Shown here in pieces: positions 48,509-57,861 of a stretch of DNA of 64,000 bases. Where the stretch lies: contig OV121090.1 in assembly GCA_921293015.1 (NCBI GenBank), positions 22,458,304-22,522,303 of the forward strand, given 5' to 3'. The notes beneath the pieces were generated by a model that saw only the letters and a list, made by a program, of their open reading frames with translations, made no database searches and was not told the DNA's origin. Position numbers and translations under genes: made by a program. This DNA is from Phorcus lineatus (lineage: Eukaryota > Mollusca > Gastropoda > Trochida > Trochidae). Numbering within the stretch: the first letter of the stretch is position 1; each line of letters opens with the position of its first letter.

Positions 48509-50878
48509 TTATGCTAGATGTAAAACATGGTGTTTATTGAGGACAGTGTACATTCTATTGTGCATTAAAAGGACATATGCATCAAATTGTTGAGATATAA
48601 TTTTCCTAATTTTTCGGGCTTGAAAGATGGAGATGTCAATGACATCTGGCACATTCAAGGATCTATTCGAATATTTGTTTTTAATAGTAAACTCCTGCCA
48701 AGTTACAGAAAGTTTGGGAAAGAGTGTACCAGTTACTTTAATGTTATTGACGGTAAAGGGAGCTTCGAAATCGTAATGTGTTGGGCAGAGTGAAAGTTGT
48801 GTAATAAATACAGTGACACACTCTGTCTTTGTTGTTAATTCTAACATGAGTCCATTTGGGTGAGAGAAATGAATACGATACAAGACTAACAGAACAACAC
48901 AAAGCAAAACACATAATAATCCAAGAAGGATTGAAACAATATTGTCAGAAAGATTATTCTGAACAAAGTATACTAATCCTGATGCAGGAGTAGTTGAGGG
49001 AATGTACATAAGTTCTGGAGGAAGAACAGCTTTAACTGCGTCTGGGCGTGTGATAAGTATGATAGCCGCAGATAGCGCTTTGATTTTAAAGAACATCCAG
49101 ATAACAAGGGATAGAGTAATCATAGAGAACATGCCAGAGACGATGGCAACTAATGAATTGATAGAAAACCAGGAAGAGTCCACAGGAATGGTGCCATCTA
49201 AGATAGGTTCTGCCATTGTCTGAAATATAGTTTCATCGTTCTTGGCACTATTGGCAATACGTTTAAGACTAAGATGTGCTTTGTTATCATTGGCTAAAAC
49301 GTTTGATATTTGATGTGTATACATTTTAAAATTTGGAATAGAAAAATTTATTGCCTTCTGAAATGTTGTATCACCTTCAATAGTTGTAAGAGCGGATGAA
49401 TCAAAGAATTGTTGCAGCAAGGCAAGGTTGACAGGGAAAAGTTGGGAAATGTCCTGCGAAGAATTGTTGCATGATGAGAATGCTGCAGGGTAAAAGAATT
49501 CTTCTGTTGCAATAGAACAGTAGCAAGGAATTTCTATGATGCAAAATGAACAACCTTTTATCCTTCGATGACCATCAGGACAGGCGAGACGAAGAAGAGG
49601 TTGTCTATATGCTAGAATATGAGAAGAATCTATCATAGATACTTGTGGTGCTTGTGGTGCAGTGATATAGCGGAAGTCACAGATAGTTTTGACGTGATGT
49701 TTATTATTTTGAAAGACAGCTAGTGAACAAGATGGTTTTGTCATAGAATGAAGTGCAACTCTGAAAGGACAATGAAGAGTTTTGTCATCACCTGAACATA
49801 ACGAAATGACAGAACTAGATAACTCTACATAGTGCTGTTTGTCATGTGAGATGGCAAGGAAATCTGGTAAGTCCAAGAGTTGAGTGGAATGGGTTGATGT
49901 ATCATTTATGGGCAAAGGCATGGATAATAATTTGTACATGTCATATGGTTGGGTCAAGGAAGATATTGGAAACTTGAGTGAAATATAGACATTGGTTTTG
50001 GACCTAGTGAAGACAAACTTACCCTGGGCAAAATAATAACTCGGGGAAGATTGCAATATTCGAAATGATGGATGATCTTTGGAGAGAATTTTTGATATAT
50101 GATCAATTGTTTGTTGGAGGACTTCTGGGGGTACAATTAAGGGGGATAACTTATTCTTTACTAAATCGTACATGCCTAATTTGAATTCTTCAATTTGGTG
50201 TTCTAAAATTGATGCTTTTTCAATTTGGTCAATTAAAAGAGAGGTTAGAGTAACCAGAAGTGATCTAATAGACTGACTATTCTTCTCTAAAGCAATGGTT
50301 GTAAACTGAATTGCATCATGATTTTCTTTTATACCTTTTAATGCATTTTTGAAACGTTTATCAACGACTTTCATAAAGGATGACATATGAGCAGCATGTT
50401 GTGTCAGTGTGTTTGCCATGTTATTTTCAACTTTGGTTAGAGCGTTGATATGCTGTGCTAAAATATTGACATCATTTGTTGTTGCGGTACCAAACAATGT
50501 CTTTGACAATGACCCTACAAAACCTAAAATAGCTCGTTTTGAACGAGTTGTACATGTAGAAGGAATCCTTGATTCTGGAACCAATTTAATAATTTGATTC
50601 CGTGTGGCATTTAATTGAGTTATGCATTTTGTCTTTACAACATTTAGATGCATCTGGAATTGGTTTAAAAGAGCACAGTCATCATTTCCTTTGTGACAGC
50701 CACTCATTGTTGGAATGCTTGGGATATTGGGTAGCTTGACCTCATAAGTATGAACCCAATATTCAGTTGCCAAGAACAGCTGTGTCGTTGGTTGAAAGAT
50801 GACTCCATAGTTCAGTCGTTGGATTGGACGTGTGGACATGACAGGATGAACCAAGACAGATAGTAGCCATAGAAACAC
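48509..50878 (-). CDS. env: Retroelement envelope-type glycoprotein (gypsy/F-type-like)
   Basis: An intact frame of about 789 residues. It begins with a hydrophobic signal-like stretch (~1-14) and has a furin-type site RSKR at 112-115, followed at once by a Gly/Phe-containing fusion-peptide-like segment (from 116). Then come coiled-coil-like helices (~135-265), a Cys-rich region (~361-470), N-glycosylation sites, and a membrane anchor at ~574-597. This matches class I fusion envelopes of errantivirus-type elements. Unusually, a second strong membrane segment (~646-667) is followed by a ~120-residue tail. Start: the frame opens at 50896 after a TAA, and the first codon counted here is GTG. The first in-frame ATG (codon 14) would lose the signal peptide. 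A CTAAGGATCAG splice-acceptor-like site ends at 50890, so env is probably made from a spliced RNA. The N-terminal exon was not found. Confidence 0.8.
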   Translation of the reverse strand: MFLWLLSVLVHPVMSTRPIQRLNYGVIFQPTTQLFLATEYWVHTYEVKLPNIPSIPTMSGCHKGNDDCALLNQFQMHLNVVKTKCITQLNATRNQIIKLVPESRIPSTCTTRSKRAILGFVGSLSKTLFGTATTNDVNILAQHINALTKVENNMANTLTQHAAHMSSFMKVVDKRFKNALKGIKENHDAIQFTTIALEKNSQSIRSLLVTLTSLLIDQIEKASILEHQIEEFKLGMYDLVKNKLSPLIVPPEVLQQTIDHISKILSKDHPSFRILQSSPSYYFAQGKFVFTRSKTNVYISLKFPISSLTQPYDMYKLLSMPLPINDTSTHSTQLLDLPDFLAISHDKQHYVELSSSVISLCSGDDKTLHCPFRVALHSMTKPSCSLAVFQNNKHHVKTICDFRYITAPQAPQVSMIDSSHILAYRQPLLRLACPDGHRRIKGCSFCIIEIPCYCSIATEEFFYPAAFSSCNNSSQDISQLFPVNLALLQQFFDSSALTTIEGDTTFQKAINFSIPNFKMYTHQISNVLANDNKAHLSLKRIANSAKNDETIFQTMAEPILDGTIPVDSSWFSINSLVAIVSGMFSMITLSLVIWMFFKIKALSAAIILITRPDAVKAVLPPELMYIPSTTPASGLVYFVQNNLSDNIVSILLGLLCVLLCVVLLVLYRIHFSHPNGLMLELTTKTECVTVFITQLSLCPTHYDFEAPFTVNNIKVTGTLFPKLSVTWQEFTIKNKYSNRSLNVPDVIDISIFQARKIRKIISQQFDAYVLLMHNRMYTVLNKHHVLHLA

Positions 50879-51098
50879 CAGACTCCATGCTGATCCTTAG
50901 AAAAAGCGAAAATAATGGAACTTATTAGATAAGATGACCATGGAAAAGCAAGCGCCCGTGCACTGACAATTGCAGATCCTAGCACTAAGAACACAGAAAC
51001 AAATTACTGTAAGAAGGGTTGGTCAAACATTATCCGCCAAATTACCATTGTGAAATTGTTACTAAGGAAGTAGGTGTCTAGTATGCATATTTACCAAA

Positions 51099-51416
51099 CT
51101 ATCTGAAAAACTTAGGTTTACGTTTCTTGGCCCGTCCTGAAGCGGTCCAGTGTTTGTGGAATTCGCCACGAAGACCACGACTGAGATTGGATTCAGGCTC
51201 CCAAGTGGTTTCAGAGTATCCTGTCCATTTAACCTTATAATACTTGACACCTCGCATAACTTTGCAACGAATGATGCGATCTATAGGAAAGATCTTGCTG
51301 GCATGCGAGTGTGAATTTTGCAATCTGCCTTGATTGTCTGATGCATTTTGCCGATTTGGTGTGATGTTTGTCTTCTGTTTGGGATTATTCTGCGAGGATC
51401 CTTGCCGAGTCTGGGC
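51099..51416 (-). pseudogene. pol (fragment): C-terminal remnant of Pol: integrase tail with chromodomain
   Basis: The open frame runs from just after a TGA (51419-51417) to a stop at 51099. A Gln/Asn-rich linker is followed by a chromodomain: FPIDRII..., then YKVKWTGY and TWEPESNL, the standard 'Y-x-V-K-W-x-G-Y ... T-W-E-P-x-x-N-L' pattern. A basic tail (KKRKPKFF) follows. In Ty3/gypsy elements this module sits at the end of integrase and directs integration to chromatin. The HHCC zinc finger, the DDE core, RT and everything upstream are missing, and the next ~1 kb is unrelated noncoding sequence. GCCCAG just before the open frame could be a splice acceptor, but truncation is the simpler reading. 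Confidence 0.8.
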
Positions 51417-51424
51417 TCAAAATA

Positions 51425-52452
51425 CAAGACTCCTAATTTCATTTACATTCATGGTGACTCCAATTGTAGTATAATTTAATTCAATAGTAATAACAATGTA
51501 TATGTTACTGTTTATGGCAACTGGCTTGATAATCACACAACCTTGCACACCTTTGTTACCTTTATTCATCAATGTCAATGTATCAACAGTTACATATATA
51601 TCATGTGAATCCCCACTTATATTATCAATGTAACCTGTAATTTATATCACCGATATCTTCAATTTAAACCTTATATAAGTTTGGAGACCAAACTTCGCAA
51701 GCGAGGGGAAGATATCATGGGCAAGATATTACCCAAATTACATTAAAAATTATATTTATAGAAATTAGAAAAATGTATGATTAATTTACAGAAATATCCA
51801 AATTACATTAACAATTCAAATATACAATTTATCATTATTCATAAGATACAAAGTCTTTTACATAGTCACAATCTTTTACAAGTAGACCATATTTCTCATA
51901 ATCACCTTTTCACCTAAGGATACAAAATGTCAGAGTAAATCTTCATTCTAAAAAGTAGACAACTCGTCTATCTAAGACAATAGTCTTTAATTAATAATCC
52001 TTTTACAAGCGATGACACTGACAGTGATTTTAGTAGATAAAGCCTTAGGCTAATTAAGCTAATCCACTTAAGAACTTAATTGACCTCATCTAATTAATCT
52101 TCAAGTTTTCAAGACATGTCAATTTATAAGTCTAATGAAAACAATAACTGGCTAGAATATTAGTGACACTGTTAACGAGATTAAAAATCTAACCAATGAG
52201 AGATCACCTTCATTTACCTATATAAACCAAGATAGAAATTTAATCTTTAGTCAGTTAGAGTCAGTTAGAGTTAGAGTTAGAGTTAGAGTTCGGATACCAT
52301 CTAAACACTTCTCAAATCTAGACTCCAGGGGCTGTGTGTATATATATATAGATTGTCATGCCCCTGGAGGGATCATCCACCTGTAATCTACATGTTATTA
52401 TTATTCTGTTGTTAAAATTGTTCCTGTGAATAAACTTGTGCATAACTAAATC
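51425..52452 (+). mobile_element. LTR-like segment in the opposite (plus) orientation
   Basis: Noncoding sequence where gag-pol would be expected. In plus orientation it shows two TATA-like boxes (CTTATATAAG ~51672 and CCTATATAAACC ~52219). An Inr-like TCAGTTAGAGT and four to five GTTAGA repeats (~52252-52290) follow the second. An inverted pair CCAGGGGC/GCCCCTGG flanks ~52326-52366, and AATAAA lies at ~52429, about 25 bp before the end. This is the promoter plus poly(A) layout of an LTR. It may be a solo LTR of another element that replaced gag-pol. The ends and any target-site duplication were not resolved. Confidence 0.35.
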
Positions 52453-53928
52453 TGGAACGACCTTGACCTCGGGAACCTAGCGGTTATTTTAGGCCAGGCG
52501 TATGTTACACACCTAGAATTGCTCTTGGGGAATTAGCTTACGGGATCGTCACAACTCCTTAAATAAACCAGAGAGAAGCGTCAGTTAAAGCGAGTCTTTT
52601 AATATGTCGTATAAGAAACATACACAAACATATGATAATATCAAATAATACATGATGATAAAGGAACAATTGACATACTTAATATGTATTGATTAAGTAT
52701 AACGTCATGTTGCAACTGTACGTGAACTAAATATACCAAAGGTAATGTGTTCGAAATATACAGTAAATATAATATTGTGGGTAGCAATAGTCACTTCGTG
52801 CTTAGTATTTCTACAATCCAATATAATACCATTGGAAATATAAGATTGGAAATCTAATGAGTGATGAATGAATGAATGAATGATATTTACAATTGTTATA
52901 ACCTGTACGTGAACTATATGTACCAAAGGTAATGTGTTCAAAATATACAGTAAAATATAATATATGTTTAGCTGTTATCACTTCGTGATTAGTATTTCTA
53001 CAATCAAATATAATACCATTGGAAATATAAGATTGGAAACCTAATGAGTGATGAATGAATGAATGATATTTACAATTGTTATAACCTGTACGTGAACTAT
53101 ATGTACCAAAGGTAATGTGTTCAAAATATACAGTAAAATATAATATATGTGTTTAGCTATAATCACTTCGTGGCTAGTCTTTCTACAATCAAATATAATA
53201 CCATTGGAAATATAAGATTGGAAACCTAGGTAGTGATGTATAAGTGATATATAAATATATACAATGCTATAATTATGCTTGAACGATAATGTACCGAAGG
53301 TAATGAGTTCAACAGCATATTGTAAAGGAATTTATAGTACAAAGATATCTATTTCCGTAGTCAATCACTACAACATTGTTGTAACATATTGAATTGAAAT
53401 ATAGAAATATCTTATAAGCGTTATTGCATGTTTGATGCAAATAGCCAATATATATACAACATATCAAAAGGTGTGAACTAAATATAATGAAGGTAATGTA
53501 TTCACTACACGATGTGTACTTCAAATATGATAACAATATACCAAATTAATCTACGCTAAACATTGGGCAACAGTGGCACGTGTATATACAGGTGAATGAT
53601 TACATTGAATTGGTCTATACAACATAAATGATGCTCAATACGCATGAGTCCTATGCACTTGACCTTCATTCGATAATGCAATGCAAAAACTGTATAAATG
53701 ATCTTCGTTACAAATAAGTCACTTTGCTAAATATGGTCTCTAACATAACCTGAACCTATACAAGATAACTTATGCAAAGTAAAGGAATTAATAACCATAG
53801 CACATGCTAACCTAAATATTCAAAGAAACAATATGAATGAACGTAGCTTACCTTAAATAAACCAGAGAGAAGCGTCAGTTAAAGCGAGTCTTTTAATATG
53901 ACGGTTCAAAGTTTGAGGTACTATATAT

Positions 53929-54024
53929 GTATCATCCCAACTGCGGATCCGCCCGATCTTAAGATGGGACGCGTCCCAACTTGGGATTCCAAGTTGGGAC
54001 GTCCCATCTTAAGATGGGTCGGGG
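53929..54024 (+). repeat. Left palindromic terminus of the 3.1-kb transposon
   Basis: After GTATCATCCCAACT comes a chain of palindromes. They are GCGGATCCGC (53943-53952), GGGACGCGTCCC (53966-53977), a near-perfect 24-bp palindrome (53975-53998), GGGACGTCCC (53996-54005) and CCCATCTTAAGATGGG (54003-54018). The last four overlap successively by a shared CCC or GGG. Confidence 0.9.
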
Positions 54025-55328
54025 GATATTAAAACATGTTAATAACATTCATATTTTATAATGAATTGTGTAAGTAAAACATGTTTTTAGATAATTTTGT
54101 TCTATTCTTTTCACATCTACGAAGAAAATTTGATTTGATGTTCATTTACTTCACTTTCTGACTCGGTTTCATCTGTTATCCAGTACGAACGATTCAACAC
54201 TACACAAACAATTGTTCAAAGTCCCATTTGATTACTGATTGAATCACATTTGTTAAGCGACATAACAAAATCAAATCAATATATAGATTTATATTTAGAT
54301 AATAGTTTTCATAAGTTTTCAAACGACCAGTACATGCGTAGATCGAACAGCTGTAAACAGAGAGAAACCAAACGGCTCCACATTTCACAGAGACATATTT
54401 GTTTCTTAGTTTCTTTACAAAAAGGTGGTATAAACTTTTAAGAAACAACGATATGAAATTATTCTAATAAAGATCCAAGTTTTACAACACTAGTGATACA
54501 TTACTTTTAAAAAAATATATATTTAAAAAACGTACCTGATACAAAAAATGAATAATCCATGCAAAAACCTTCTATAAGCAGAAATTAAGGTACTCTCCAT
54601 CGTTACAACCCAGCACTGAATACACTGAATGTGTCAATGAGACAGCTTGGCATGACAGAGGACGATTGATTGGGCACCAATTTGCCCACCGTAGGTAGTG
54701 TTAGGCTAAAACAACATATGGAGACACCATAAGCTCATGTTGTTTTAACAAATTATTATCTTTTTTATCTACTTGGCGACTTGGTTTATTGCATCAAATG
54801 TAAAGAAAATTAAAAGTTCCTATTATCAAAGTCTGGTTCCCCAACATTTTAGATATTTTCCAATATTCCCTAGTAAATCATATCAATATACTTAAATCTA
54901 TCTTAAGGGCGATAAAACTTTGTCACAGAGTGTTGACGAATTCCTGATAATAACTGTTTATCATTTCATAAATGATACCAAACGATTTTTAAAGCTCTTT
55001 CCTAAAATGTGTACCAAATGTAAGGTAGACAAAGCTTGATATAAATTTGAGTTTAGTATTAATAATCGCAAATGTATATTTCCATCAATGTACTTGATAT
55101 CTTAATCATTTTATGTTTGTTTCAGGAAAAGAATTTATATACGCATTTGCTGCCTGTTTGTTCATCCTTTTTCCTTTTTGTATATATATTCTGAAGTTTT
55201 GTGTAACACATGTTTTATGGAAATTAAATACTGTTTAAATCATAGTAGTATACTTACTAACCATTATATGATTACACATATTGCATATTCTCAAACAATG
55301 AAATATGATAATATTTTACAATAAGCAA

Positions 55329-55424
55329 TGACATTTTCAATATCAAATTTGTATAAGAAATGACATTTTCAATATCAAATTTGTATAAGAAATGACAGTT
55401 TCTATATCAAATTTGTTTAAGCAA
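55329..55424. repeat. 32-bp tandem repeat, three units
   Basis: TGACATTTTCAATATCAAAT starts at 55329 and 55361, and a variant (TGACAGTTTCTATATCAAAT) at 55393. It lies inside the 3.1-kb transposon. Confidence 0.9.
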
Positions 55425-56940
55425 TAACAATATGAATCATTTAGTCCTCTGAATATAACACATTAGAACATGTATGTCAGCACAAAATAACTCGATAATT
55501 GTTAGTTTATCAATAAAACATCGTTGATGTGTTTCTAGAAACCTAATGCCTTTTTCGGGGGGACAAGTTAAGTAGCATATTTAAGATAACAAAACATTTA
55601 GTTACGTAAACTTTAATTTGTAAAACAACAATATTTCACTGAAATGTAATTCTTCCCTCTCACCTAGTCATCTTATTTGACTTAGTTGATCAGTTGATCA
55701 ACTTATTAGCAGTAACAACACACAACAATTCTCTCAATTCGACGCTTCTAACAAGCCTAGACAGACGCTTGTACATATAAAAACAACCTTTTCATACTGA
55801 TAAATATCATATGTTACCTCTGGTTAAGTAGAAAAAAACTAATTTTACTCAACTCTGTACCCTGGTTTGTGTCAAAAAATCTTGTGAAGGTAAACAAAGT
55901 TTATTAATTAACTCAAAGTCAACAAACTCCGTTTATAATCTTCTTGTAGTATTTATATGAAATGAGTTGAAATGTTGTATTTCTAATGATGTTAGATTTC
56001 ATTCTGGTTACTTGACATTATAATCGTTCTGTTTATGAAAAAAATATTTTGAATATATTCAGTTTGGCCAAAAAACTTTCATCGAATAACAATACAATAA
56101 CAATAAACATAAACATTTGATCACGTCTGCTTCCTATCAGTGATATTGCCGATAGGGGCCAATGCCTTGATAAATAAGAATGATAATCTCATTGACTAAA
56201 ACAACAAACGCTCGGCGTGTACCTCAGTGTTACAAGCGTGCTCATGTACAATTGGTACCCATTCTTGTCACTAATTGGAAGGTGACACACAGGTATTAGT
56301 GTCATAACCGAACCGGATGTTTACCAAAATACCTTCTTTCGGACCCCCTCTCCCCCTCCACCCACCCTACACCCTTCACCCTTCTCTGAACTACCACGCA
56401 GGTATGTTTGCCATTTGATCAGATCAGGTTCGATCGAAAAGGAGGCATAACTGGATTTATTTACTGGACATCTTATAAGCATTGACAGAACACCACTTAT
56501 AGGTTAGTGTTTGTGAATTATGTTTAAGAAAAATATAGTCTTAGATTCTACTATCAAACACAATGAGTACATTGAAATCATGCTTAACGGAACGGTTTAT
56601 GAGTAAGCATTTGAACTGATTAGAAGGCATTAGCATGAGTGGGTTTGAGTGTATATTTCTTTTTTTTATTTGCTAAACATGCTGTCACAATTAAACATTT
56701 TTATCAATTTAATAAAATAATTTATAAAATTTTGTATAAGAATTACTTTTGAAATCGTATTGTACTATGAGAGATAGAGTTTGCGATGAGAGATAGATAT
56801 GGCCAATAAGTCATGAAAATCAACATAAAATCAAAATATCTTTCGAGGGCCTTAAAGCGCTTATCTAAATGATACATGTTATCATGTTATTGCTAAATTC
56901 TACATTAGAATAAGAATATTATGAACATGTTAAAGTATTC

Positions 56941-57036
56941 CCCGTCCCATCTCAAGATGGGACGTCCCAACTTGGAATTCCAAGTTGGGACGCGTCCCAT
57001 CTTAAGATGGGACGCGATCCCAAGTTGGGATGATAC
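56941..57036 (-). repeat. Right palindromic terminus of the 3.1-kb transposon
   Basis: This is the inverse counterpart of the left end. It contains CCCATCTCAAGATGGG (56946-56961), GGGACGTCCC (56959-56968), a perfect 24-bp palindrome centred on GGAATTCC (56966-56989), GGGACGCGTCCC (56987-56998), CCCATCTTAAGATGGG (56996-57011), then CCCAAGTTGGG (57019-57029) and the outer GGATGATAC. Neighbours share a CCC or GGG as on the left. Confidence 0.9.
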
Positions 57037-57587
57037 ATATATACCCGTTACCGTATCAGACATCGCAATTAATTATTGAGACTGACACTTCCCTGTCTAT
57101 TGGCCAGTCCATTGAGTCCTTTGTAATTACTTTAATTGACATATGGTTAGCTCAGTGAAATCAGACTTTCATTGTTTAATTGGAACGCTTCAGGCACGCC
57201 GGCTGGCTAATTCCTAGCGGCACTTTATCAAAACAATAGGTGTTTGTATGCGCAATGAGATTATCTAAGAGTTACTTACTGACCTAACCTGAGCGTATTA
57301 TGAAGAAAATATTATTTACAAAATATACAAAATATATGCCTAAATAGAGATCTATGATAAAAGGAACAAACTCATTTTGACCTATGGGGACTGATACTCA
57401 AACGTCAGTATGTAGTGTATTCGCTATGAGCCTGGCAAAATCTCCTCATCAACATCGCCATTTTATTGAAGAAACACATTCGTAGATTTTGCATTTTCTG
57501 ATCAGGAATAGCGTAAAGATCTTCAACACTTCTTAGAATTGTAGTATTTTATAGCCACTTGGCCTGCAAATCCGTTGTTGTTTTTGC

Positions 57588-57861
57588 ATGGATTCGAATC
57601 CCGCCCAGGGGCTCGGCAACTTTGTCTGCGGTAGAGAATTGTTCCACACGCAGTCAGGTTTGGGTGCAATGCTACACTGAATTTCAGTGCAGTACCACCC
57701 ATGGTTCGCTAGTTCCAGCCGATGCTCGCAGGTTTCACCGCAATGCATAGCCACAATGGTGTTGCGGGCTTTCTCGCTGCCATAATACTAGCAGCCGCGA
57801 TATAAGTGAAATACTCTTGAAAGCGGCGTTTAACCCCATGTCACCTCACCTCACCTCACCT
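57588..57861 (+). mobile_element. SINE copy with intact body and CTCACC tail
   Basis: It begins within the B box (GGATTCGAATCCCGCCC, ~57590) and lacks the A box. The body is complete (GGTTTGGGTGCAATGCTACA, CACCCATGGTTCGCTAGTTC, CACCGCAATGCATAGCCACA, GTGTTGCGGGCTTTCTC). The tail is a clean (TCACC)n repeat. It is the best-preserved body of the five copies. The ORFs on both strands here are artefacts. Confidence 0.85.

Larger units (their letters stand above)
53929..57036. mobile_element. 3.1-kb DNA transposon with chained-palindrome termini, inserted in the LTR
   Basis: The 3108-bp insert is defined exactly by the uninterrupted paralogous LTR. The outer ends are GTATCATCCCAACT and its inverse. 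Flanking duplication is ATATAT (53923-53928 and 57037-57042), though the target is (AT)n, so a 4-bp or 2-bp duplication with longer ends fits equally well. The terminal inverted repeats are about 95-100 bp, GC-rich in contrast to the AT-rich interior. No transposase or other domain was recognised in the interior; the 82-codon minus-strand ORF at 54200 and the 63-codon ORF opposite it are unremarkable. The element is therefore non-autonomous or uses a protein I cannot identify. Superfamily unassigned. Confidence 0.85.
46508..57359 (-). mobile_element. Composite env-bearing Ty3/gypsy-type retroelement, gag-pol deleted and interrupted by a DNA transposon
   Basis: On the minus strand the order is: long direct repeat (57359-52456), a leader-like region, the C-terminal chromodomain of Pol, an env-type ORF, then the second long direct repeat (48300-46511). 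This is the order of a retrovirus-like Ty3/gypsy element. Internal DNA is only 4155 bp and lacks gag, protease, RT, RNase H and the integrase catalytic core. The repeats differ at about two positions by eye, so the present structure is recent. Caveats: I found no matching target-site duplication, no clear primer-binding site or polypurine tract, and only one repeat boundary shows a CA-type end (the minus-strand 3' end reads CGTTACA or CGTTCCA). LTR status is therefore an inference. Confidence 0.7.
52456..57359 (-). repeat. Long terminal (direct) repeat, upstream copy, split by a transposon
   Basis: It consists of 52456-53928 and 57037-57359 and equals the 1790-bp repeat at 46511-48300 (offset +5945 up to the insert). 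The minisatellite and 50-bp duplication are both present. The break lies in ACTATATATACCCG. On the minus strand this would be the 5' LTR that drives env. The insert separates its first ~320 bp from the rest. Confidence 0.85.

Noticed and set aside
51062..51250. 62-codon ORF overlapping the chromodomain frame
   Set aside because: It is an out-of-frame shadow of the Pol chromodomain sequence.
52252..52290. Interstitial telomere repeat
   Set aside because: The unit is GTTAGA, not TTAGGG, and it lies in the predicted R region of an LTR-like segment.
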